64,000 nt of DNA, taken from Streptomyces sp. NBC_01716. Its GTDB lineage: Bacteria; Actinomycetota; Actinomycetes; Streptomycetales; Streptomycetaceae. The notes under the pieces were generated by a model. It searched no databases. It had not been told where the DNA came from and worked only from the letters and a program-made list of their open reading frames with translations. Shown here in pieces: positions 32,085 through 40,614 of this stretch. Where the stretch lies: positions 5,146,001 through 5,210,000 of the forward strand of contig NZ_CP109181.1 of the NCBI RefSeq assembly GCF_036248275.1. Direction: 5' to 3'. The stretch's first letter is position 1, and every line of letters starts with the position of its first letter. The translations under genes were made by a program, and so were the position numbers.

Positions 32085-33910
32085 GCGATCTGACCGACGC
32101 GACGCAGCCCCGGACGGAGCCCGCCGGGGCGGGCGCGCCCGCCGAATCCGCTCCGACCGCCCAGCAGCCCGCCGTTCCCAGCCGCAGGCCGCCGCCCCCC
32201 TCGATCTCACTGTCCAAGCGGACCGACGCGGACAACGGCGCGGACGCCGCCGATCCGGGCGGCGGGGGTGCCCATCTCTCCGGCCGTTTCCTCGCCCGCG
32301 CGGCGCTGGTGACCGCCGTCCTCACCGCCGCCGGAGCCCTGCTCGGTCTCGTACGCGACCAGACCATCGCCCACCTCTACGGGGCGGGCCCCGACACCGA
32401 CGCGTTCCTCGTCGCCTGGACCGTCCCGGAAGTCGCGTCGACGCTGCTCATCGAGGACGCGATGGCGCTCATCCTGGTGCCCGCCTTCAGCCTCGCGCTC
32501 ACGCGCAGGGCCGCGCGTCAGCCGCTCCTGCCGGGCCCACCGCCCGACCTCGCTCCCGACCTCGACCTCGATCCCGACCGCGATCGTGACCCCGTGCACG
32601 CCCTGCTGCGCACGACCCTGCCGGTCCTGCTGCTCGCGCTCAGCGCGGGCGCCGTCCTGCTGATCCTGGCCGCGCCCTGGGTGGTCGCCGTCCTGGCCCC
32701 CGGCCTCCCCGACACCCGACTGGCCGTCGACTGCACCCGGTTGACGGCCACCTGCGCGTTCAGCTTCGGCGTCGCCGGGTACTGCAGCGCCGTCCTGCGG
32801 GCGCACGGCAGCTTCGTACCGCCCGCGATGATCTACGTCGCGTACAACGTCGGCATCATCGCCACGATGCTGGTCCTCAGCGACCGGCTCGGGGTGCGCG
32901 CCGCGGCCGTCGGAGTCGCCCTCGGGGGCGTCCTGATGGTCCTCGTCCAGGCGCCGGTCGTCTGGCGCCGGCTGCGCGAACGCCGCGCCGCCGGGCCCGC
33001 GCACGAGCCGGCCCCCGAGCCGCCCGGCGAACAGCCCGGCACCGGCCGGCCGCTCGTCGTCATCGGACTGCTCGCCCCCGTCATCGTCTTCGCCCTCACG
33101 CGCCAGTCCCAGGTCCTCATCGAACGCTTCCTGGCCGCGCCCCTGCCCGCCGGCGCCATCTCGCATCTCAACTACGCGCAGAAGGTCGCGCAGATGCCGA
33201 TGGTGCTGTCCCTGATGCTCTGTACGGTCACCTTCCCCGTCGTCGCGCGCGCCATGGCGGCCGGGGATACCGACCGGGCCAGGCGGCGCGTCGAACGCGA
33301 CCTCGCGCTCGCCGGTGTCATCGTGCTCGTGGGCGCCGCGACCGTCGTCGCGTGCGCACCGCAGATCATCGAAATCCTCTTCCAGCGCGGTGCTTTCGAC
33401 CGGGCGGACACGGCGGCCACCGCCACCGTGATGCGTGTCTACGCACTGGGGCTGCTCGGCCACACCCTCGTCGGGGCCCTCGTCCGCTGTTACTTCTCCG
33501 CCGCGCGCCCCCTGTGGTTCCCGGCGCTCGCCATGCTCGCCGGCCTCGCCCTCACCACCGCGGGCGGCGCCCTGCTGGTCGGCACCTGGGGCGTCCTCGG
33601 GATCGCGGCGGGCAACGCGCTGGGCATCACCGCCACCGCCGCCCTCCTGCTCCATGGTGTCGCCCGGCACAGCGTTCCGGTGCGGGTCCGCCACATGACC
33701 GGAGGGCTCGTCAAACTCAGCGCCGCCGCCGCTGCCGCCACCGGCTCCGGATGGCTCTGCGGCGCCCTCGTCCCCGCCCCCGTACCGGCGGCGGCCCTCG
33801 CCGGTCTGGTGGTCGCCGCGGTGTTCCTCGTGATCGCACGCGCCCTCCAGGTGCCCGAGATCGACTCCCTCGTCCGCTCCGCCACACGAAAGCTCATCGA
33901 TGTCCGCTGA
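32081..33910 (+). CDS. MurJ/MviN-like flippase (Wzx role)
   Basis: A 609-residue MOP-superfamily exporter with about fourteen helices. After a 65-residue Pro-rich cytoplasmic start come GALLGLVRDQTIAHLYGAGPDTDAFLVAWTVPEVASTLLIEDAMALILVPAFS, typical of MurJ-like proteins, then further motifs LIERFLAAPLPAGAISHLNYAQKVAQMP and EILFQRGAFDRADTAATA. In this operon it is expected to flip the undecaprenyl-linked sugar repeat; lipid II flipping is less likely, since the essential MurJ is normally encoded elsewhere. Acidic inserts (DLAPDLDLDPDRDRD) lie near residue 155. Overlaps the next gene by 11 bases. Confidence 0.9.
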   Translation: MSDLTDATQPRTEPAGAGAPAESAPTAQQPAVPSRRPPPPSISLSKRTDADNGADAADPGGGGAHLSGRFLARAALVTAVLTAAGALLGLVRDQTIAHLYGAGPDTDAFLVAWTVPEVASTLLIEDAMALILVPAFSLALTRRAARQPLLPGPPPDLAPDLDLDPDRDRDPVHALLRTTLPVLLLALSAGAVLLILAAPWVVAVLAPGLPDTRLAVDCTRLTATCAFSFGVAGYCSAVLRAHGSFVPPAMIYVAYNVGIIATMLVLSDRLGVRAAAVGVALGGVLMVLVQAPVVWRRLRERRAAGPAHEPAPEPPGEQPGTGRPLVVIGLLAPVIVFALTRQSQVLIERFLAAPLPAGAISHLNYAQKVAQMPMVLSLMLCTVTFPVVARAMAAGDTDRARRRVERDLALAGVIVLVGAATVVACAPQIIEILFQRGAFDRADTAATATVMRVYALGLLGHTLVGALVRCYFSAARPLWFPALAMLAGLALTTAGGALLVGTWGVLGIAAGNALGITATAALLLHGVARHSVPVRVRHMTGGLVKLSAAAAAATGSGWLCGALVPAPVPAAALAGLVVAAVFLVIARALQVPEIDSLVRSATRKLIDVR

Positions 33911-34691
33911 CACGGTCTCCGCAGGCCCCCTGTGGGCAGCCATGTACCACTCGATCACCGACTCGGCCGACGACCCCTACCAGGTGACCGTCTCGCCCGA
34001 CCGGCTCGACCGGCAGCTGCGCTGGCTGCGCCGCCGCGGGCTCACCGGCGTGAGTATGGAGCGCCTGCTGGTCGCCCGCGCGCGGGGCCGCGACTCCGGA
34101 CTCGTCGGGCTGACCTTCGACGACGGTTACGCCGACTTCCTGACGAACGCCGTGCCGCTGCTGCACCGGTACGAGTTCACCGCCACCGTCTACGTGCTCC
34201 CCGGCCGGCTCGGCGGCAGCAACGAATGGGACAGCCTCGGTCCGCGCAAGCCCCTCCTCACGGCCGACGGCATCCGCGAGGCGGCGGCGGCCGGCATGGA
34301 GATCGGCTCGCACGGGCTGCGCCACACCGATCTCACCGCCGCCGACGACGCGCTGCTGACCGAGGAGACACGCGGCAGCCGCGAGGCGCTGTCCGCGCTC
34401 ACGGGCGCGGAAGTGACCGGGTTCTGCTATCCGTACGGCACGGTCGACGAACGCGCCATGACCGCCGTACGGGAGGCCGGTTACCGGTACGCGGTCGGTA
34501 TCAGCCCCGGCCCGCTCACCGGCCTGTTCGCCCTGCCGCGGGTGCACATCGGCCAGGAGGACACCGCCTTCCGGCTCTTCCTGAAGCGCGCCCTGCACGG
34601 CCGGCGGCGTGAGCCGGTCCCCTACGTCCCGTACGGCCCCGCCTCGCTGCCCGCCGAGGCCGCGACCACGGGCGAGGGCGGCGGCGCATGA
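33900..34691 (+). CDS. NodB-type polysaccharide deacetylase
   Basis: A 263-residue carbohydrate esterase 4 family protein. Catalytic motifs: LTFDDGYADF (Asp74/Asp75), the metal-binding SHGLRHTDL (His138 and His142), FCYPYGTVDERA, and YAVGISPG. The enzyme removes N-acetyl groups from GlcNAc-type sugars. No clear signal peptide is seen, so it may act in the cytoplasm on the lipid-linked repeat or be exported another way. Its start lies inside the flippase gene and its stop overlaps the next start. Suggests the polymer carries deacetylated amino sugars. Confidence 0.93.
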   Translation: MSADTVSAGPLWAAMYHSITDSADDPYQVTVSPDRLDRQLRWLRRRGLTGVSMERLLVARARGRDSGLVGLTFDDGYADFLTNAVPLLHRYEFTATVYVLPGRLGGSNEWDSLGPRKPLLTADGIREAAAAGMEIGSHGLRHTDLTAADDALLTEETRGSREALSALTGAEVTGFCYPYGTVDERAMTAVREAGYRYAVGISPGPLTGLFALPRVHIGQEDTAFRLFLKRALHGRRREPVPYVPYGPASLPAEAATTGEGGGA

Positions 34692-35875
34692 AGGTGCTGC
34701 ATGTCATCACCGGTCTCGGCATCGGCGGCGCGGAACAGCAACTGCGCCTGCTGCTACGCCAGTTGCCCACCGACAGCGCCGTCGTCACGCTCACCAACCC
34801 GGGCGCCGTCGCACGCGGGATCACCGCCGACGGCTGCCCCGTCACCAACCTCGACATAAGAGGCAACCGTGACCTCGGCGCACTGCCCCGCCTGACGGGG
34901 CTGATCAGGGACGGCCGGTACGACCTGGTCCACACCCACCTCTACCGCGCCTGCGTGTACGGACGCCTCGCCGCGCGCCTCGCGGGCGTACGGACCGTCG
35001 TCGCCACCGAGCACTCCCTGGGCGCCACCCAGATCGAGGGCCGCCCCCTGACGGCCGGCGCCCGCGCCCTCTACCTCGGCACCGAACGCCTCGGCTCGGC
35101 GACGGTCGCCGTCTCGACCACCGTCGCGCACCGGCTGCGCCGCTGGGGCGTACGCCGGGACCGTATCCATGTCGTGCCCAACGGCATCGACGTGCCGCGC
35201 TTTGGCTACGACGAGACGGCTCGGCACAAGGCCCGTGCCGAACTCGGCCTGCCCGCCGACGCGTTCGTCGTCGGCGGACTCGGCAGGCTCAGTCCGGGCA
35301 AGCGCTTCGACACGCTCGTCCGGGCCGTCGCCGCCCTGCCCGGCGCCCGCCTCCTGCTCGTCGGCGAGGGCCCCGAGCGCGACCGACTGCGTGCCCTGGC
35401 AACGGAGTTGGGCGCCTCTGACCGGGTCCTGATGCCCGGCGCGTGCGAGGACCCGCCACCGAATCCGGCCGCCGACGAGGGACCTGACCTGCCGTCACTT
35501 CTCGCTGCCATGGACCTCTTCGTGTCCACGTCCGAGGACGAGGCCTTCGGGCTCGCGATGGTCGAGGGCCTGGCAGCCGGGCTGCCCGTCCTGCACGTCA
35601 CCTGCCCCGCCCTGACGGATCTGCCCCCCGACGCGGCACCGGGCGCGCGCCAGATCAGCGGGACGGTCTCCGATCTCGTCACCGAACTGGCCGAATTCCA
35701 GAGGCGGTTCACCTCCGGCGACGGCCCCCGCCGGCTGCCGGTACCGCCCGCGGCCCGCCACTACGACATCTCCCGCAGCGCCGAACAGCTGATGTCCGTC
35801 TACGACCACGCCCTGCGGGGGAACGGCGGCTCGCCCGCGCGCCCCGTCCGCCGCCCGGCCACCCCCGAGGAGTGA
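34688..35875 (+). CDS. GT4-type glycosyltransferase
   Basis: A 395-residue GT-B enzyme, second glycosyltransferase of the operon. N-terminus KVLHVITGLGIGGAEQQLRLLLRQL is typical of GT4; then DLVHTHLYRACVYGRLAARLAGVRTVVATEHSLG, IHVVPNGIDVPRFG, LGRLSPGKRFDTLVRAVA, ARLLLVGEGPERDRLRALA and FVSTSEDEAFGLAMVEGLAAGLPVLHV. It starts four bases before the end of the deacetylase gene. Only two classical transferases plus the initiating enzyme are present, so a short repeat (about three sugars) is possible, unless further enzymes are encoded elsewhere. Confidence 0.92.
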   Translation: MKVLHVITGLGIGGAEQQLRLLLRQLPTDSAVVTLTNPGAVARGITADGCPVTNLDIRGNRDLGALPRLTGLIRDGRYDLVHTHLYRACVYGRLAARLAGVRTVVATEHSLGATQIEGRPLTAGARALYLGTERLGSATVAVSTTVAHRLRRWGVRRDRIHVVPNGIDVPRFGYDETARHKARAELGLPADAFVVGGLGRLSPGKRFDTLVRAVAALPGARLLLVGEGPERDRLRALATELGASDRVLMPGACEDPPPNPAADEGPDLPSLLAAMDLFVSTSEDEAFGLAMVEGLAAGLPVLHVTCPALTDLPPDAAPGARQISGTVSDLVTELAEFQRRFTSGDGPRRLPVPPAARHYDISRSAEQLMSVYDHALRGNGGSPARPVRRPATPEE

Positions 35876-35882
35876 GTGCCCG

Positions 35883-36554
35883 ATGACGAAGACCGAGAAA
35901 GAGAGCGGCAAGCGCCGCGAGGGCTCCTGGCCCGGCCGGGTCCTGGCGAGGACCAAAGCCCTGTTCGTCTGGTGGATCGTGCCGGTCTGCGTCCTGATCG
36001 GGGCGTTCGCGGGCGGCGCGTACGGCACGCTCCGTACGCCGCAGTACTCCGCCACCAGTTACGTACTCGTCGTACCGACCGACAAGACCGACCCCGCCGC
36101 CGCGCTCGGCTTCGCGCAGGCCTACGGGCGGGTCGCCTCGCAGGTCGCCGTCACCGGCGACGCCCAGGTGTGGGCCGGGGTGTCCCGGAAGGTCCTCAAG
36201 GAGAACGTCACCACGGTCACCTCGCCCGACGCCCCGATGATCTCGGTGACCGCCACCTCCAGCGGCCGGCAGGCGGCCGTCAGCATGGCCGACGGCGTCG
36301 CGCGCTCGCTGGTGCTCAACGGCACGCAGATGCAGGGCAGTACGAACGTCCGGGTGGTCCAGTTCGCCCGTGCGGTCAAGCCCACCAGCCCCGTGTCGCC
36401 GTCGGTGCCGCTGGCGGCGCTCGTCGGCGCCGCCGCGGGAGGCCTTCTCGGCGGACTCCTCGTACTGGTGCGCCCGAAGCGGCGGCCCGGCGAGGTGCAC
36501 GCGCCGGTACCCGGTCCGTCGGCCGCGCCCGTGCCCCAGACGGAGAGTGTGTGA
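35883..36554 (+). CDS. Wzz-like chain-length/export protein
   Basis: A 223-residue membrane protein with the Wzz/YveK architecture: cytoplasmic basic start, TM1 (about 29-52, FVWWIVPVCVLIGAFAGGAYGTL), an extracytoplasmic domain with YSATSYVLVVP, and TM2 near the C-terminus (PVSPSVPLAALVGAAAGGLLGGLLVLV) preceded by the Pro-rich motif. There is no attached tyrosine kinase. The family sets polymer length and helps export. It follows the glycosyltransferase by 7 bases and shares one base with the next start. Confidence 0.85.
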   Translation: MTKTEKESGKRREGSWPGRVLARTKALFVWWIVPVCVLIGAFAGGAYGTLRTPQYSATSYVLVVPTDKTDPAAALGFAQAYGRVASQVAVTGDAQVWAGVSRKVLKENVTTVTSPDAPMISVTATSSGRQAAVSMADGVARSLVLNGTQMQGSTNVRVVQFARAVKPTSPVSPSVPLAALVGAAAGGLLGGLLVLVRPKRRPGEVHAPVPGPSAAPVPQTESV

Positions 36555-37786
36555 TGGCGCCGGAATCGACCACCAAGCGGGGCCGGCGGGCGGGCGCGGC
36601 AGCCCCGGCCAGGACTGTCGGCAGAGGCACCTTCACGGCACTGACCTCCGAGGTCTGCCGGGACCCCGACCGGTTCGGCGCCCTCGCGGCCGAGTGGACC
36701 GCGCTCCACCGCCGCTCCGGCGCTGCCACCCCCTTCCAGAGCCACGCGTGGCTGCACTCCTGGTGGCTGTCGTACGGCACCCGCGGCCGGCTCCGCGTCG
36801 TCCTCCTGCGCCGGGACGGCGCGCTCGTCGGCGCCGCGCCGCTGATGCTGGTCCACCGGCCGTTCCCCGTACTGGTCCAGCTCGGCGGCTCCATCTCCGA
36901 CTTCTCCGACTTCCTGCTCGACGACGACTGCGCCGACAGCGCGGCCCCCGCCCTCGCGAAGGCCCTCGCCAACGCCGCGCGCACCGCCGTGATCGACCTC
37001 CGGGAGGTACGGCCCGGCGCCGCCGTCGAACGCGTCTACGAGTGCTGGGACGGCCCGCGCGACACGCTGCCCGACTCGCAATGCCTCGAACTGCCCGCCG
37101 TCCCCATGGACGAACTGCTCGGCCGTCTCCAGTCCTCCCGCGCCCAGCGCGTCAGGGCCAAGATCCGCAAGATCGACTCGGCGGGCATCGAGGAACGCGA
37201 GGTGCCGGGCGACGAGATCCCGACCGCCGTCGAACGGCTCCTCCATCTCCACCGGCTCCAGTGGGAGGGACGCGGCGTCACCCAGGAACACCTCAGCGCC
37301 CGTTTCGCCCAGCATCTGACCCGCTCGGTGCGGGCCATGGTCGAGTGCGGCGACGCGCGGATCACCGAGTTCCTGCTCGGGGGCGAGGTGGTCGCCGCCG
37401 ACCTCACCTTGATGTCACCGCGGCTCGCGGGCGGTTATCTGTACGGCGCCGACCCGATGCTGCGCGAGCGGAAGGTCGACGTCGCCACGATGCTGCTGCG
37501 CGACAGCGCCCGGCGGATCAGCGCCGACGGCCGCTCCACGCTGAGCATGCTGCGCGGCAACGAGCCGTACAAGCACCACTGGCGCCCGGAGACCGTCTGC
37601 AACCAGCGGCTGCTGATGGCGCGCCGCCTGGCGGCCCCCTCGCTGCGCATGGTCGCCGCCCACGCCGCCGCGCGCGGCCGGGCCGCCGTCCTGGTCAACG
37701 AGCGGCTGCCGGCGATGAAGGCGAGGCTGGGCCCCGTCTTCAAAGGAGCATCGTCCGCCCGCAGGGCGGGCCGGACGGGATCTTGA
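36554..37786 (+). CDS. FemAB/BioF2-like GNAT acyltransferase
   Basis: A 410-residue protein of the Acetyltransf_6 (BioF2/FemAB-like) group. Features: ALAAEWTALHRRSGAATPFQSHAWLHSWWLSYG, VVLLRRDGALVGAAPLMLV, SRAQRVRAKIRKID, and FLLGGEVVAADLTLMSPRLAGGYLYGADPMLRERKVDVATMLLRDSARRI. Proteins of this kind accompany many exopolysaccharide operons and are thought to acylate or aminoacylate sugars. Last gene of the operon; ATG overlaps the previous stop by one base and a hairpin follows at 37818-37846. Confidence 0.85.
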   Translation: MAPESTTKRGRRAGAAAPARTVGRGTFTALTSEVCRDPDRFGALAAEWTALHRRSGAATPFQSHAWLHSWWLSYGTRGRLRVVLLRRDGALVGAAPLMLVHRPFPVLVQLGGSISDFSDFLLDDDCADSAAPALAKALANAARTAVIDLREVRPGAAVERVYECWDGPRDTLPDSQCLELPAVPMDELLGRLQSSRAQRVRAKIRKIDSAGIEEREVPGDEIPTAVERLLHLHRLQWEGRGVTQEHLSARFAQHLTRSVRAMVECGDARITEFLLGGEVVAADLTLMSPRLAGGYLYGADPMLRERKVDVATMLLRDSARRISADGRSTLSMLRGNEPYKHHWRPETVCNQRLLMARRLAAPSLRMVAAHAAARGRAAVLVNERLPAMKARLGPVFKGASSARRAGRTGS

Positions 37787-37817
37787 AGACAGGGCCCGGT
37801 GAGGCGCACACACCGAG

Positions 37818-37846
37818 GCGGCGGCAAGGGATGACCGTGCCGCCGC
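37818..37846. terminator. terminator between the operon and the GH26 gene
   Basis: Nine-base arms GCGGCGGCA / TGCCGCCGC with an 11-base loop, between two convergent genes. Confidence 0.65.
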
Positions 37847-37865
37847 CGGGGTGACAGACCTCAGC

Positions 37866-39056
37866 TCAGGTCAGCCAGCGTTCCCACCCGCTGAAGCGGA
37901 GGCAGATCTTCTTGCCGAGGACGGTCTCGATCCACGAACTGAGCGTCAGCGTCCTGCAGTTCGCCGGCGTCTCGGGCTTCGCCGGGGCGCTGGGATCCGG
38001 CCCGGGCTCGGCGGGCGTGACCGGCGGGACACTGGCTTCCGCCCCGGGCTTCTGCCCGTACAGCATCGAACGGAACACCTTCGAGGACCGCGGATTCTCA
38101 CGGCACTGATATACGCCGTGCGGGCAGTAATCCGTGACCGTGTTGTACAGCGGCCGGTGATCCTTGATCCACTTGAGCATGCCCCGCATGTATTCGGGAT
38201 TGTCGCCGTTGCGGAAGAGGCCCCACTCCGGATAGGAGATAACCTTTCCATGCCGAGCGGCGAAGTTCACATGGTGATGGAGCCCGTACGGCTCATTGAC
38301 CTGCTCCTCGAACGTCCGCCCCGGCGGCTGGTCGTAGGAGTCCATCCCCACGATGTCCACGACGTCGTCGCCCGGATAGCAATCGGTCCAGGGAATGGCG
38401 TCCCTTCCGCGGTTCGGAGCGAAATCGAAACGGAATTCCTGGCCGGGCACCGCGCGCATGGCGCCGACGATCCGCTTCCAGTACGCCTTCCAGGCCCGCG
38501 GGTCGGGGGCGCAACGATGGGTGTACGTGGTGCCGTTCATCTCCCAGCCGAGCACGACGACCGTGTCCGGCACGCCGAGGGAGACCAGCCGCTCGGCCAG
38601 GATCCGGAAGTGCCGGTCGTACTCGCCCAGGGCGCCCCGGCGCAGTTCCTTGCGGACATCCGTGTCACCGACCCGGCCCTCGGTCCGTTCGAGCATCGGG
38701 ACATTGAGCACGAACATGCGGTCGGCGCGGGCCTTCTTCCAGTCGGCCCAGTCCTTCAGGAAGCTCGGGCTGCCCTCGATGTTGGACCAGACGTCACCGG
38801 GGAGATACGAGTGCCCGACCCGCAGTTCCGTACCCCCGAGCCATTTCTGCATTGCGGCGATACGGCGGACGCCCTCGGGACCGAAATCGAGGTATGCCCC
38901 CATCGCAGGCGATTTCACTTCCGGTGGTGCGGGAATGCCGCGGGCGTCGGGGCCGGCGGCGTGACTCGCCATCGGCAGCGCGGAACCCGAGCAAAGGAGG
39001 CCGGTCATGATGACACCAAGCCAGGTGCTGATCAGCCGTCGAAATCGATAGGACAT
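37866..39056 (-). CDS. secreted GH26-like glycoside hydrolase
   Basis: A 396-residue exported protein. The signal peptide (SYRFRRLISTWLGVIMTGLLCSGSALPMASHAAG) is cleaved near residue 34. The catalytic barrel carries VVVLGWEMNGTTYTH (acid/base Glu172) and KVISYPEWGLF (nucleophile Glu277), together the GH26 beta-mannanase pattern, and DIVGMDSYDQPPG. A Pro-rich linker and a C-terminal segment with two Cys follow. It converges on the polysaccharide operon and diverges from the ATP-grasp gene. It could trim or release the polymer made next door; activity on mannan is only one possibility. Confidence 0.8.
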   Translation of the reverse strand: MSYRFRRLISTWLGVIMTGLLCSGSALPMASHAAGPDARGIPAPPEVKSPAMGAYLDFGPEGVRRIAAMQKWLGGTELRVGHSYLPGDVWSNIEGSPSFLKDWADWKKARADRMFVLNVPMLERTEGRVGDTDVRKELRRGALGEYDRHFRILAERLVSLGVPDTVVVLGWEMNGTTYTHRCAPDPRAWKAYWKRIVGAMRAVPGQEFRFDFAPNRGRDAIPWTDCYPGDDVVDIVGMDSYDQPPGRTFEEQVNEPYGLHHHVNFAARHGKVISYPEWGLFRNGDNPEYMRGMLKWIKDHRPLYNTVTDYCPHGVYQCRENPRSSKVFRSMLYGQKPGAEASVPPVTPAEPGPDPSAPAKPETPANCRTLTLSSWIETVLGKKICLRFSGWERWLT

Positions 39057-39203
39057 GTGTGCTCCTCATGAGGGGAGGCGTTCCGTATCGCACAGCTCCA
39101 AAACTATTTCTGGCAAGCCGATCGGGAACCCGGTCCGCCCTTTTACTAGACCGTCCGTGGATTTCACCCCCCGCATGGGTCATCGAAAATGAAGGACACC
39201 ACC

Positions 39204-40577
39204 GTGGCGAGCTTTGACACCAGCGTCCCCGCCGTGCTCGTGCGGCTCGACCGGAATCCCTTCCACCACGGGACCCTCGGCGCCGTCAGATCACTCGGCC
39301 GGGCGGGAATCACGGTCCACGCCGTGATCGAGTCGGCGCGCAGCCCCGTCGCCAGATCCCGGTATCTGCACACCGGCCATCCGCGTCCTGACAACCGGGT
39401 CTCGGACGACGGGCCGCGGGCCACGGCGGCCGACGAGAGGGAGGAACTGCACGGACTGCTGCTGCGGATCTCCGAGCGGCTCGGCACCCCCGCCGTCCTC
39501 GTCCCCCTCGACGATCTGAGCGCCATCTCCGTCGCCCGGCTGAGGCCCCGCCTGACCGGGCGCTATCTCCTGCCCGAGCAGCCGTCAGGCCTGCCCGAGC
39601 GGGTCGCCGACAAGGCGGAGCTGGCCGAGATCTGCGCCACCCTCGGGCTGCCGCATCCCCGTACGGCCGTCCCCGGTGACAGCGCGGAGGCCGCGCGGGC
39701 GGCCTGGACGCTGGGGCTGCCGGTGGTCGCGAAGTGGAGCCGTCCATGGCTGCTGCCCCAGGGCTCCGGGCTGCGCAGCACCGTCGTGGTGCGCTCACCG
39801 CGCGAGGCCAGGGAACTGTTCGGGCGCGGCGCGGAGGCGGGGAGCCGGCTGCTGCTCCAGGAGATGCTGCCGCGCGGGCGCGATCTGGACTGGTTCTTCC
39901 ACGGCTACAGCGGCGGCGACGGCACGCTCCTGGGCGCGACCGGACGCAAGGAACGGTCGTGGCCGGTGGCCGCCGGGCTGACGGCGGTCGGCCGGTGGCT
40001 GCCCAACCCCACCGTGGAACGGCTGGCGGGCGAGGTGATCGCCGCGCTCGGCTACCGGGGCATCGTCGACCTCGACTTCCGGCTCGACGCCGCCACCGGC
40101 GCGTACCACCTGCTCGACTTCAACCCCAGGCCCGGCGCCCAGTTCCGGCTCTTCACCGACCCGGCGGGCACGGACGTCGTACGGGCGCTGCATCTGGACC
40201 TCACCGGGCGCCCCGTTCCCCCTCTGGTCCCGGCGCACGGGCGGACCTTCGTGGTCGAGCACTACGCGGTGCTGTCCGCCCTGTCCTCGGCCGGGCGCCG
40301 GAAGCGGGGACACGCGAAGACCCGGCGGATCCGGCCGGCCGGCACGGAGGCGGCGTGGTTCGCGCGGGACGACCCGCGTCCCGCGTACGCCATGACCGCT
40401 GCCTGGCTCCTGCACGCGGCGCGCGGCAGCGTACGCCGGCTCCGCCTCCGGGCCCGGCCGTCCGCCGGGCTGCCGGGGGACGCGCGGGCGCCGCGGTCGC
40501 TCCTGTCCGGCGTACGCCAGCGCCGGCGCGCCCCGGAGCCCGCCGCCGACAGCACCACCCCGCCCGTCCCGCGCTGA
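39204..40577 (+). CDS. ATP-grasp carboxylate-amine ligase-like protein
   Basis: About 457 residues. GTG 39204 is chosen because AAGGA lies 7 bases upstream; ATG 39189 is an alternative. N-terminal pre-ATP-grasp domain AVLVRLDRNPFHHGTLGAVRSLGRAGITVHAV, then ATP-grasp motifs VADKAELAEICATLGLPHPRTAV, LPVVAKWSRPWLLPQGSGLRS, LLQEMLPRGRDLDWFFHGY and YRGIVDLDFRLDAATGAYHLLDFNPRPGAQ. Such enzymes join a carboxylate to an amine through an acyl phosphate. The C-terminal 100 residues are basic and poorly conserved. It is followed 37 bases later by a flavoprotein gene, likely in one transcript. Substrates unknown. Confidence 0.85.
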   Translation: MASFDTSVPAVLVRLDRNPFHHGTLGAVRSLGRAGITVHAVIESARSPVARSRYLHTGHPRPDNRVSDDGPRATAADEREELHGLLLRISERLGTPAVLVPLDDLSAISVARLRPRLTGRYLLPEQPSGLPERVADKAELAEICATLGLPHPRTAVPGDSAEAARAAWTLGLPVVAKWSRPWLLPQGSGLRSTVVVRSPREARELFGRGAEAGSRLLLQEMLPRGRDLDWFFHGYSGGDGTLLGATGRKERSWPVAAGLTAVGRWLPNPTVERLAGEVIAALGYRGIVDLDFRLDAATGAYHLLDFNPRPGAQFRLFTDPAGTDVVRALHLDLTGRPVPPLVPAHGRTFVVEHYAVLSALSSAGRRKRGHAKTRRIRPAGTEAAWFARDDPRPAYAMTAAWLLHAARGSVRRLRLRARPSAGLPGDARAPRSLLSGVRQRRRAPEPAADSTTPPVPR

Positions 40578-40614
40578 CCCCGATCCCACGAGAGAAAGAG
40601 AGCGGCGAACTCCT

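Noticed and set aside
32207..33958. 583-residue minus-strand frame
   Set aside because: Antisense of the flippase gene; composition is Gly/Arg/Glu/His noise.
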